A stretch of 64,000 nt of DNA from Cognataquiflexum gelatinilyticum (GTDB lineage: Bacteria > Bacteroidota > Bacteroidia > Cytophagales > Cyclobacteriaceae), in NCBI RefSeq assembly GCF_024813435.1, contig NZ_JANAEZ010000007.1, forward strand, positions 186,001 through 250,000, given 5' to 3'. A program made the translations under genes and the position numbers. Positions 1 to 8,128 of this stretch are shown here, one piece after another (within the stretch, counting starts at the first letter, position 1; each line of letters opens with the position of its first letter). The notes under the pieces were generated by a model. The model searched no databases, had not been told where the DNA came from, and saw only the letters and a program-made list of their open reading frames with translations.

Positions 1-729
1 CCCCGGAGTAGCAAATACGTGCTTCCAATAGTCCTTATTTCCATTGACATTGGTAATGATAAATGTGAATATGGCAAGCGTAAATGTCAAAGCGATGTTT
101 CCTGTGAAATTGGCTGCTTCAGGGAAGAGGCCGAGGATGTTTCCAACCCAAATGAAGAAAAACAACGTCAATAGGTATGGGGTGAATTTCAGGTATTTTT
201 TGTGGCCGATATTCGGAAGTGCGATTTCGTCTCTAACAAATATGACAATAGGCTCTATAAAAGAAGCGATACCTTTTGGTGCAGTTCCAGGATTTCTTTT
301 ATAAAATTTTGCGGAATTGAGCATTAGAAAAAGTAAAACAGCAATGACAATGAACATCATCATTACATTTTTTGTGATCGAAAAATCATAGAAGGTCCTA
401 GACTCATCTGCTGCATGCAGCTTGTAATTTTCGTCAATATAATAACCGTTTACACCATAATCTTTTCCGAATTTATGGGTTTCATGGTTCTGAAAATTCG
501 ATGATAAAAAGAATTCCAATCCCTGATCCGGGGAATAAATAATAACCGGCAAAGGGAGGGTGACATGTGTATGGCCAACAGTAGCAAAATGCCACTCATA
601 ATTGTCCATAACGTGCGGAAGGATAAATCCTGTCTTGCTTTCTCCGTCTCCGGCTGCATGTACAGAATTTGAAAAACCTAGCCAAAATATTGACAATAAA
701 ATACTTAGGCAAAGAAATTTACGGACCAT
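1..729 (-). CDS. atpB: ATP synthase F0 subunit a (partial, C-terminus outside window)
   Basis: Open frame from an ATG at 727-729 to the window edge, 243 codons with no stop. The start MVRKFLCLSILLSIF is a signal-like hydrophobic segment, as in Bacteroidota subunit a, followed by a periplasmic region and then membrane segments around residues 130-145 and 190-235. Motifs such as FFIWVGNILGLFPE and TFTLAIFTFIITN are typical of the subunit a proton channel. The essential arginine helix lies beyond the edge. Subunit a forms the half-channels that pass protons to the c-ring. It is the fourth gene of a minus-strand cluster after bactofilin, AtpZ-like and a small membrane protein, so atpE and the rest should follow outside. 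Confidence 0.93.
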   Translation of the reverse strand, partial: MVRKFLCLSILLSIFWLGFSNSVHAAGDGESKTGFILPHVMDNYEWHFATVGHTHVTLPLPVIIYSPDQGLEFFLSSNFQNHETHKFGKDYGVNGYYIDENYKLHAADESRTFYDFSITKNVMMMFIVIAVLLFLMLNSAKFYKRNPGTAPKGIASFIEPIVIFVRDEIALPNIGHKKYLKFTPYLLTLFFFIWVGNILGLFPEAANFTGNIALTFTLAIFTFIITNVNGNKDYWKHVFATPG

Positions 730-747
730 CAAATGAGTTTTTAGTAC

Positions 748-1134
748 CTACTTCGAATTTGGGCGCAAATTAGCTAGAAGCGTGTAGATATCAAACAATA
801 AGTAAAAGAAATAAATGATAAAGAAATTGACCACAAACAGAATTAAATTCTCAACTCTGAGGAACAGCATGATCGCAACGAAACCGGTACTTGCCAAAAA
901 CCGAATACCTATTGCTCCCAATAAGATATTGACAGAATTTTCTTTGCTGATCTCTAACAGATAATGTGTAAACATTCCGGTCAGCCAAGTCAATAAAACG
1001 AAAAACGATAGAATCGTCCAAAGGCTTTCATGTACCCACTCGGGTTTGATATACTCCTGCAAGACGTAAAATATACCCCCAATTAGAAGTGAAAAAAGGA
1101 GCAGCTTTACTGTTAGAATTTTGATGGCCTTCAT
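748..1134 (-). CDS. Small membrane protein of the ATP synthase operon (AtpI-like position)
   Basis: 128 residues with four predicted membrane helices (about 8-28, 38-58, 70-92, 98-120) and no catalytic motif. It sits 18 bases upstream of atpB and just after the AtpZ-like gene, the position often taken by AtpI-type assembly proteins or an unnamed lineage-specific membrane protein. By position and topology it may help c-ring assembly or Mg2+/Ca2+ handling for the ATP synthase, but that is inference. I do not recognise a specific family from the sequence. Confidence 0.8.
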   Translation of the reverse strand: MKAIKILTVKLLLFSLLIGGIFYVLQEYIKPEWVHESLWTILSFFVLLTWLTGMFTHYLLEISKENSVNILLGAIGIRFLASTGFVAIMLFLRVENLILFVVNFFIIYFFYLLFDIYTLLANLRPNSK

Positions 1135-1158
1135 AGAAACCGATTTGAGCCCGCAAAG

Positions 1159-1419
1159 CTAATTATTTTTACGGTTTCCTTCGGATTTATCATCGTTTTT
1201 GAGGTTCACGTATAGGTGGTAAAAAGAAATAACCACCGATACCAGGCAAAACAGCAATATCCAAACAGGAAATTTTATGGCACTTTTTTGCTGCAGATAC
1301 CAGCCAAACCATGTCCCCGCACCAATAATTGCAAAAAGTTGAAAAGAAAGGCCTATATATTTCAGATAGGTAGGCGGATCAGATGGACTGTAACTGTTTT
1401 TGGGGTTTATCTTCGGCAT
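1159..1419 (-). CDS. atpZ: AtpZ/AtpI family protein
   Basis: 86 residues, two membrane helices (about 22-43 and 51-71) separated by a short loop with the WFGWYLQQKS segment, matching the AtpZ/AtpI two-helix family encoded at the head of atp operons. Family members are thought to help rotor-ring assembly or to conduct Mg2+/Ca2+. The ATG lies inside the 3' end of the bactofilin gene (41-base overlap), suggesting translational coupling. The C-terminus is polar and basic. Confidence 0.85.
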   Translation of the reverse strand: MPKINPKNSYSPSDPPTYLKYIGLSFQLFAIIGAGTWFGWYLQQKSAIKFPVWILLFCLVSVVISFYHLYVNLKNDDKSEGNRKNN

Positions 1420-1807
1420 CTGTGTTTTTGGATACGACCATCCCTTTGGCTACCATTTGGCATTTTCCATTGAAAACAGCGCCATTTTCCACAATGAGTT
1501 TCTGCGTGGTGATATTGCCGTTGATAATTGCTGTCTTGGTAAGGTAAAGGGTACCTGAGATAAACACTTCACCGTCTATTTTTCCCGAAATTTCAGCCTC
1601 AGGGGCAGTGATGTTTCCTTTGATCAAAGCAGAGTCACCTACCACTATTTTGGTCTTGGACTCTACCAAACCTTCAAGCTGACCTTCAATCCTAATATTT
1701 CCTGCCGCAGAGATATCTCCCGTAATTTTGGTTTCTCTGGAAATAACGTTTGTAGAACTGACCATGTCGGCTACCGATTTTTTTTCTTCTGTCTTGTTGT
1801 TGAACAT
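1379..1807 (-). CDS. Bactofilin family polymer-forming cytoskeletal protein
   Basis: 142 residues. Residues about 22-120 carry the regular short-repeat beta-helix pattern of bactofilins (G-D-I-S-A-A-G-N-I-R-I-E-G-Q-L-E-G, later I-N-G-N-I-T-T-Q-K), flanked by disordered tails. Bactofilins self-assemble into nucleotide-free filaments that position cell-wall enzymes. It starts 2 bases after the stop of a membrane-anchored M23 peptidase, a classic bactofilin partner, so the pair probably acts in local peptidoglycan remodelling. The 3' end overlaps the AtpZ-like start, which ties the pair to the ATP synthase operon. Confidence 0.93.
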   Translation of the reverse strand: MFNNKTEEKKSVADMVSSTNVISRETKITGDISAAGNIRIEGQLEGLVESKTKIVVGDSALIKGNITAPEAEISGKIDGEVFISGTLYLTKTAIINGNITTQKLIVENGAVFNGKCQMVAKGMVVSKNTDAEDKPQKQLQSI

Positions 1808-1809
1808 AG

Positions 1810-2682
1810 CTAATCAAAAGTAATAAATTCCTGAGGATTGAGAGGGGAACCTTTATACCATAACTCGAAATGAAGGTGCTGCCCGGTGGTAAGTTCTCCG
1901 GTATTTCCGATGATCGAGATGATTTCTCCGGCACGGACAATTTCCCCTACTTTTTTCAATATTACCGAATTATGTTTATATATAGAAATCAATTCATTTG
2001 AATGTTGGATACTCAGAATGTATCCTGTATCCAGTGTCCACGAGGCCAATATGACGGTTCCGTCTGCAATGGCTTTGACTGGTTCATTTTCTTTTGCCAC
2101 TATATCCACCCCAAAATGGTCTTCCTGAGGTGCAAAAACAGCCGTCAACACACCTTTGATAGGAGTAAAGAAAAATGCCTCGGCAAATGAATTCCCAGAA
2201 ATCTCCATTGGATTTGAGTATTCAACAGGGGTGCTTTTAAATTCATCAAGAATACTCAAGGTTGCTTTACTCGGCCGAAAATCGGCTGCCTTGGAATTGC
2301 CTGAATCGGGTTTGTTGGCGGAAGAATCTTCCAAAACCCCTTTGTCAAGCACACCATTCCCGCTGATGATCCCTTGTATATTGGCAAGGTAGGCATCTTT
2401 CTGACTGACTGCCACAGACAGAGAATCCACAATATCTGATAACATCAGGATTTTGGCTGTATTTTCGGTTTCCATATATACTGGATCAAACCACTGCCTT
2501 AGAATTGTCCTCGTCAATACCAGGGAAATAAAAAAAATCACGGAAAGGGAAAGAACGCCCATGATAATAATCCTTGAAAATGAAACATTGAAAGATCCCA
2601 AAACAGAAAAATCCTGCTTTTTTCGAATGACAATGAGAAACTTCTCTGTCAGCCAGTTTCTTATTTTAGCTCTTAAACTCAA
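1810..2682 (-). CDS. Membrane-anchored M23 family metallopeptidase
   Basis: 290 residues: a cytoplasmic basic N-terminus, one membrane helix (about 36-58), a linker, and a C-terminal LytM/M23 domain. Zinc ligands look intact: H-x3-D near residue 188 (HFGVD) and HLH at 269-271. M23 enzymes cut peptide cross-links in peptidoglycan. No ATG fits the frame at the start, so the likely start is the TTG at 2680-2682. It is the first gene of the minus-strand run into bactofilin and atp genes, separated by 2 bases. A bactofilin-recruited hydrolase is the best functional guess. Confidence 0.93.
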   Translation of the reverse strand: MSLRAKIRNWLTEKFLIVIRKKQDFSVLGSFNVSFSRIIIMGVLSLSVIFFISLVLTRTILRQWFDPVYMETENTAKILMLSDIVDSLSVAVSQKDAYLANIQGIISGNGVLDKGVLEDSSANKPDSGNSKAADFRPSKATLSILDEFKSTPVEYSNPMEISGNSFAEAFFFTPIKGVLTAVFAPQEDHFGVDIVAKENEPVKAIADGTVILASWTLDTGYILSIQHSNELISIYKHNSVILKKVGEIVRAGEIISIIGNTGELTTGQHLHFELWYKGSPLNPQEFITFD

Positions 2683-2788
2683 TCTTCTATCTTTTGTATG
2701 AAAGCCGTAAAAATATAATATTATTCCGAAGCGTTTATTAATTTACACCAATTCAAGTAATTTCGACGTTCTAAGCCTTTGGCTCAAC

Positions 2789-5422
2789 ATGAATAAATTC
2801 ATTTTCTTTATTTTGTTTCTTTTTTCTTTGGGACTACTGTCATGTTCTTCTGAAAAGAATACATTCACCAACAGGTTGTTTCATAATACAACGGCCAAAT
2901 ACAACGCCTATTATTATGCTGATGCCAAAATCCGGGAGCTTGAAACCGGTATTGCCAATAACCACAGGGAAGATTTCAGTCAGGTATTACCGGTATTTTA
3001 TACGATTGACAGTGCATTTATAGATTCAAATGAAGAATTGCTTGAGGAGGTGAGGTCCTTTTCCTCCAAAGCAGTCGATTGGCACAGAATTTCAAAATGG
3101 GTAGGTCCAAGCTATTTTTTGATCGGAATGGCAGATTATTATGAAGCCAAATTCGACGATGCTTCCAATACCTTCAAATACCTCAATGTCAACGGCAAGA
3201 AAAAAGACATCCGCCATAAAAGTCTGATCCAGCTGATGAGGCTGTTTACTGACTTGGATAATTTTGACGATGCCGCCTATGTGATCGATTTTCTATCCAA
3301 AGAATCCGGGATCAGTGCTGAAAATAAATTCCAACTCTACAAAACCCTCGCTTATTACTATCACAAAAGAGGGGAACTGAATGGAAAAATCGGAGCCTTG
3401 GATAAATCCCTCAGTTATACCAAGGATAAAAAAGAGAAATCCCGGATCAATTTCATTCTTGGCCAACTCTACCAAAGGGAAGGTATCGATGCTTTGGCTT
3501 ATGATTATTACCTGAAATCCGGCAAGGGTAATCCCCCTTATGAAAGGGCTTTCTTTGCACAGCTTTATGCCCAGCAAGTAGCAGAACTGAATCAAACCAA
3601 GGATATAGACAAAGTCAGGAATTATTTTGACGGGCTTTACAAAGACAGCAAAAACAAGGATCTGAAAGATGTCATCCTTTTTGAAAAAGCAAATTTTGAG
3701 TTGAAGCAGGGAGAAATCGAAGCTGCAGAAAAGCTTTTGATCAGAGCCGCCAAGGAGGATAGTCAAAATCCCATCCAAAAAGGCTACATCTATGAAAAAC
3801 TCGCCATGATCAATTTTGATAAAAAAAATGATTTCAGGGCAGCAAAGTTTTATCTCGACAGTGCTTTGGTAAATTTCCGTCCAACTGATCCACTTTTTGA
3901 TGACATCACCGACAGAAAAGAGATCTTGGACAAATATGTTTTTCATTATGATATCGTCACCAAAAATGATAGCCTGCTTCTTCTTGCTGACCTGAGTCTT
4001 GAAGCACAGACGCTGATAGCAGAAAATTTCATCAAGCAGGAAGAAGAGCGCCTGCTGAGTGAAGCAGCAGCCAAAGAGGACAAAAAAGCCACTGGCATAT
4101 TTGATAACCTGTTGGCATTTGGTGGCAGAGGAGGCAGTGGAGAATCTTTTTATTTTGATAATTCTCTTGCCATCCAACAAGGATCCATCGACTTCAACAG
4201 GAATTGGGGGAATAGGCCATTGCAGGATAATTGGAGAAGAACTAGCCAAAATTTTCAAACCTCATCCACCAGACCTGTGGAGGTGACTACTGCGCCCACT
4301 GATTCGGTCAGCACAGAAGAAAACCCAATCTTGTCCCAGATACCTTCAAAGGAAGAGTTATTGTCCAAAATCCCAAGCAATCCGGATCAGATCAAAGAAA
4401 TGAAACTGGAATTGGAGCGCTCCTACTTTGAGTTAGGTAAAATCCTGTTTTTTGATTTGAAAAACCCACCTATCAGTATCGAAAACCTCGAGAGCCTGAT
4501 CACCAAATATCCGAATACCATCAAAAAACCGGAGGCATATTACATCCTTTACCTAGCAAACAAAGAAACAGGAGGCAATACTGACATTTTTGCCCAGCGG
4601 CTCAACAGGGAATTTCCTGATTCACCCTTTACTATGTCGGTTAATAATCCTGATCAGGCATCAGGCAATGTGGCTTTCTTGGAGTCTTCACGCAGCTATA
4701 AGCAAGCCTACGAGTTATACTACAACGGTCAATATGCAGACGCCAAGGCACTCGTAAGGTCCACACTGGAAGCGCATCCCCTGACAGCCAACACCGACAG
4801 ACTGCTGCTTTTGGACATCATGATCACCGGCAAGACTGAAGAAATATCGAGATTTCAGGAAAGGCTGGAAAATTATATACAGACTACCGAAGATGAGGGT
4901 CTTGCAGAAATGGCAAGAAAAATGCTTGGTACTTTTAAAGTAGATGAAGAGCAAGCTGAAGCTGAAGTATCTGAAGAAACAGAAACCCAAACTGAGGAAG
5001 AAACCGTTGCCGAAGAAGGCGTGGCAGAAGAAGCCGAAGCGGAACCCGAGTCACCTTACAAAAATAATCCTAACCAAACACATATATTTGTAATCGTTTT
5101 GGATGCAGATAAATCAGGGGAGTCCAAAAATCTCCTTGCTGACCTTGAAAAATTCCACAATGAGAACTTCCAGGGTTCAAGGCTGCGAACAGGAAACATG
5201 AACTTAAGCAGGGAAAATACGATATTCATTGTAAGTCCATTTATCTCTGCCCAAAAAGGAATTGAGTATAGGGAGAAATTCCTAGAGGGATTCGACAATG
5301 CCTCTATGACGGATGAGGACAAAGCCAATTGTTTTCTGATTTCGATTGAAAACTTCCAAGAACTGAACAAAAGAAAGAACCTCGACGAATACAGAAGTTT
5401 CTACAACAATACCTATTATTAA
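2789..5422 (+). CDS. porW: Type IX secretion / gliding lipoprotein PorW/SprE
   Basis: 877 residues. A lipoprotein signal peptide ends at LLSC with the lipidated Cys at 19. The N-terminal signature NTTAKYNAYYYADAKI and the run of TPR-like helical repeats over about 70-440 are those of PorW/SprE, the periplasmic lipoprotein needed for type IX secretion and gliding in Bacteroidota. A long linker and a Glu-rich stretch at about 717-757 precede a C-terminal domain (about 762-870). This is one of the strongest lineage markers in the window. The PBP1A gene follows 29 bases later on the same strand, so they may be co-transcribed. Confidence 0.92.
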   Translation: MNKFIFFILFLFSLGLLSCSSEKNTFTNRLFHNTTAKYNAYYYADAKIRELETGIANNHREDFSQVLPVFYTIDSAFIDSNEELLEEVRSFSSKAVDWHRISKWVGPSYFLIGMADYYEAKFDDASNTFKYLNVNGKKKDIRHKSLIQLMRLFTDLDNFDDAAYVIDFLSKESGISAENKFQLYKTLAYYYHKRGELNGKIGALDKSLSYTKDKKEKSRINFILGQLYQREGIDALAYDYYLKSGKGNPPYERAFFAQLYAQQVAELNQTKDIDKVRNYFDGLYKDSKNKDLKDVILFEKANFELKQGEIEAAEKLLIRAAKEDSQNPIQKGYIYEKLAMINFDKKNDFRAAKFYLDSALVNFRPTDPLFDDITDRKEILDKYVFHYDIVTKNDSLLLLADLSLEAQTLIAENFIKQEEERLLSEAAAKEDKKATGIFDNLLAFGGRGGSGESFYFDNSLAIQQGSIDFNRNWGNRPLQDNWRRTSQNFQTSSTRPVEVTTAPTDSVSTEENPILSQIPSKEELLSKIPSNPDQIKEMKLELERSYFELGKILFFDLKNPPISIENLESLITKYPNTIKKPEAYYILYLANKETGGNTDIFAQRLNREFPDSPFTMSVNNPDQASGNVAFLESSRSYKQAYELYYNGQYADAKALVRSTLEAHPLTANTDRLLLLDIMITGKTEEISRFQERLENYIQTTEDEGLAEMARKMLGTFKVDEEQAEAEVSEETETQTEEETVAEEGVAEEAEAEPESPYKNNPNQTHIFVIVLDADKSGESKNLLADLEKFHNENFQGSRLRTGNMNLSRENTIFIVSPFISAQKGIEYREKFLEGFDNASMTDEDKANCFLISIENFQELNKRKNLDEYRSFYNNTYY

Positions 5423-5451
5423 TCTATCACTGATTCAATACCAAATCATAG

Positions 5452-7728
5452 ATGACCCAAAAAATAATTAAATATATCTGGATGGTTTTTGCAGCGGGAC
5501 TCTTGGGTTTCGTTTTGTTTGTCTGGGCAGTAAGTGGAAATTTCCTCGGACTTTTCGGTGAGTTGCCTGATTTCAAAGAACTGGAAAATCCCCAAAGTGA
5601 ACTGGCTTCCGAATTGTATTCTTCTGATGGCGTTTTACTGGGAAATTATTTTAGGGAAAACAGAAGTCCTGTTGCCTACACAGACCTTTCCCCAAATTTG
5701 GTCAATGCCTTGATCGCAACAGAGGATATCCGTTTTAATGACCATTCGGGCATTGATTTCCTCAGTATGGGCCGGGTATTATTTAAGTCCATCATACTGC
5801 AACAGGGAGCAGGAGGAGGAAGTACACTCAGTCAGCAGACTGCCAAAAACCTTTTCAAAACAAGAAACCTTGAATCTCAGGGAATATTGAGCAGGATCCC
5901 CGGATTGAGGATGCTGATCATCAAAACCAAAGAATGGATCGTAGCAACCAAGCTGGAAAAGTCCTATACCAAAGAAGAAATTCTGACTTTGTATCTCAAT
6001 ACTTCTGAATTTGGCAGCAATGCCTACGGGATAAAAACCGCCGCAAAAACCTTCTTCAACAAAGAGCCAATCGACCTCAATATCCAGGAATCAGCCACTT
6101 TAGTCGGCCTGTTCAAAGCACCTTCTTATTATAGCCCTGTCTTTAATCCTGATAATTCCTTGAGAAGAAGGAATACTGTTTTGGGACAGATGGAAAAGTA
6201 CGAGTACCTGACAGAGACGGAATATGATTCCCTATCTAAACTTCCTATCGAATTGGATTATCGAGTCGGCAACCAAAACCAAGGTTTGGCGACCTACTTC
6301 AGAGAAGTAATCAAAGCAGACCTGATCAAATGGTCAAAAGAAAACCTAAAATCTGACGGAACTCCTTATGATTTGTTTGGGGATGGACTCAGGATTTATA
6401 CCACCATTGACAGCCGCATGCAGCAGTATGCAGAAGAAGCTGTCGACGAACACATGCGTGAGTTGCAGAAAAAGTTTGAGAAGGAAATGGGTACCCGGGC
6501 TCCTTGGATTGACAGTGATGGAAGAGTCATCCCGGACTTTTTGGAAACTGCCGTCAAGCGGACTGATGCTTACCGCAATCTTGTCAAAAGATATGGCGCC
6601 GGAGCCGACTCAATTGATATCAAATTGAATGAGAAAAAGAAAATGAAGGTTTTCTCATGGGAAAAGGGAGAAATCGATACCCTGATGAGCACCATGGATT
6701 CCATGAGTCATTACAAGAAACACCTTCAGACCGGATTTGTATCCATGGATCCGCATACAGGGCATATCAAGGCTTGGGTAGGTGGCATCAACCACAAATA
6801 TTTCAAATTTGACCATGTGAAGCAAAGCAAAAGACAGCCGGGTTCAACCTTCAAGGCTTTTGTCTATGCTGCAGCTATCGAAAACGGCTACAGTCCATGC
6901 TACACTGTAGTAGATCAGCCTGTGGAAATCAACACCCCGGGGCAACCTACCTGGAGTCCAAACAATGCTGATGGGAAATTCTCCTACGAAAAGATGACAA
7001 TCCGTCTCGCGATGGCTCAGTCTATCAACTCGGTTACGGCATTTATGATGAAGAAACTGGGACCAAAAGTAGTGGTAGAAACCGCACACCGCCTTGGTAT
7101 CACATCAGACCTTGAAGAAGTCCCTGCACTTTCCTTAGGTACATCCGATGTATCGGTATATGAAATGGTAGGAGCCATGGGCACTTTTGTCAACAAAGGA
7201 GAACATATCACACCATTTTACATTGACAGGATTGAGGATAAAAACGGTAACCTTTTACAGCAATTTACCCCTAAGAAAAAACCTGCCATGAGCGAAGAAC
7301 ACGCTTACTTGATGGTATACATGCTCCGTGGAGGTTTTGAGGAATCAAGAGGAACGTCTCAGGGTGTTTCTTGGACAATCAGAGGAGATGGCAATGAACT
7401 TGCCGGCAAGACCGGGACAACACAAAACGCTTCTGATGGTTGGTACATAGGCATGAGCAAGGACCTTGTGTCCGGTGCTTGGGTCGGTGGTGACGACAGG
7501 GCGATCCACTTCAGAAGTTGGGTCAGCGGCCAAGGTGGTCAGACGGCGAGACCGATTTGGGTCAAGTACATGGCAAAAGTCTATGCAGACCAGTCTTTGG
7601 GCTATACCAAAGGCCCCTTCCCAAGACCTGAAAGACCACTCAGCATCGAGATCGATTGTGACAAATACGAATTGGAAAACAGCCGGTTCACGGATTTTGA
7701 ATACGACCAGAAGAAGAATGATTTTTAA
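5452..7728 (+). CDS. mrcA: Class A penicillin-binding protein (PBP1A-type, transglycosylase/transpeptidase)
   Basis: 758 residues with an N-terminal membrane helix (about 8-28). The GT51 transglycosylase domain carries the EDIRFNDHSGID motif, GGSTLSQQTAKNLF and EEILTLYLN. The transpeptidase domain has the S-x-x-K nucleophile at Ser465 (STFK), SIN at 524-526 and KTGT from Lys653. It polymerises glycan strands and cross-links peptides on the outer face of the inner membrane. Length fits PBP1A-like enzymes of Bacteroidota. It is downstream of porW/sprE and ends 5 bases before a structured repeat. Confidence 0.95.
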   Translation: MTQKIIKYIWMVFAAGLLGFVLFVWAVSGNFLGLFGELPDFKELENPQSELASELYSSDGVLLGNYFRENRSPVAYTDLSPNLVNALIATEDIRFNDHSGIDFLSMGRVLFKSIILQQGAGGGSTLSQQTAKNLFKTRNLESQGILSRIPGLRMLIIKTKEWIVATKLEKSYTKEEILTLYLNTSEFGSNAYGIKTAAKTFFNKEPIDLNIQESATLVGLFKAPSYYSPVFNPDNSLRRRNTVLGQMEKYEYLTETEYDSLSKLPIELDYRVGNQNQGLATYFREVIKADLIKWSKENLKSDGTPYDLFGDGLRIYTTIDSRMQQYAEEAVDEHMRELQKKFEKEMGTRAPWIDSDGRVIPDFLETAVKRTDAYRNLVKRYGAGADSIDIKLNEKKKMKVFSWEKGEIDTLMSTMDSMSHYKKHLQTGFVSMDPHTGHIKAWVGGINHKYFKFDHVKQSKRQPGSTFKAFVYAAAIENGYSPCYTVVDQPVEINTPGQPTWSPNNADGKFSYEKMTIRLAMAQSINSVTAFMMKKLGPKVVVETAHRLGITSDLEEVPALSLGTSDVSVYEMVGAMGTFVNKGEHITPFYIDRIEDKNGNLLQQFTPKKKPAMSEEHAYLMVYMLRGGFEESRGTSQGVSWTIRGDGNELAGKTGTTQNASDGWYIGMSKDLVSGAWVGGDDRAIHFRSWVSGQGGQTARPIWVKYMAKVYADQSLGYTKGPFPRPERPLSIEIDCDKYELENSRFTDFEYDQKKNDF

Positions 7729-7732
7729 AAAA

Positions 7733-8050
7733 AGTCGACAGACCACAGTCCATAGCTGAAAGTCGACAGTCCACAGTCGACAGTCCATAGCAGGCTTAAA
7801 TGAACTTCAAGCATATAACCAATGGAAAAGCGGTTTATGCATGTTCTCTTTAAATTGTTTGGTTTAAAAATGTTCGACTCCGAAGGAGTCGCATATTTAT
7901 AGACAAACGGATGTTTATAAACATACAAACCCAAAAGGGGTTGAAATATTGAGCTTTGTATTTTGGAAATACATAAGCATTGAATTGGAAAAAAATAGAG
8001 ATTGAAAATCCTTTGCAGTGGCTTTGGACTGTCGACCGTGGACTATGGAC
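7733..8050. repeat. Multi-hairpin intergenic repeat element with inverted GTCGAC-rich ends
   Basis: The 400-base gap between PBP1A and uvrC holds a structured element. Left end: two tandem degenerate copies of a GTCGACAG/CCACAGTC/CATAG unit (7733-7793). Right end: 8026-8050 contains the same unit inverted; the 19-mer at 7768-7786 matches the reverse complement of the right end with one mismatch. Inside are a hairpin CGACTCC-GAA-GGAGTCG (7875-7891), a perfect palindrome ATGTTTATAAACAT (7911-7924) and a hairpin AACCC/GGGTT (7928-7942). No open frame of note. It resembles REP/MITE-type repeats common in Cytophagales intergenic DNA; that family link is from memory. Confidence 0.7.
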
Positions 8051-8089
8051 AATTAAAACTGTAAAGAAAACCAAAACCAAGACCTCAAG

Positions 8090-8116
8090 ACAGCCTTTCA
8101 CAGGGCTGTTTTTTTT
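8090..8116 (+). terminator. Rho-independent terminator just upstream of uvrC
   Basis: Stem ACAGCC/GGCTGT (8090-8095 with 8104-8109) around a short loop, followed by eight T. It would end transcription from PBP1A and the repeat element, directly before the uvrC promoter element. Confidence 0.65.
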
Positions 8117-8123
8117 ATATTTG
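8116..8123 (+). promoter_or_regulatory. Candidate Bacteroidota -7 element for uvrC
   Basis: TATATTTG fits the TAnnTTTG -7 consensus of Bacteroidota sigma-ABfr promoters. It lies 5 bases before the uvrC ATG at 8129, so the transcript would be leaderless or nearly so. No clear -33 TTG partner is visible, which lowers confidence. Confidence 0.45.
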
Positions 8124-8128
8124 CACCC

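Noticed and set aside
3293..4258. Long minus-strand frame opposite porW/sprE
   Set aside because: It is the antisense shadow of a clearly real gene; Phe/Ile-rich translation without motifs.
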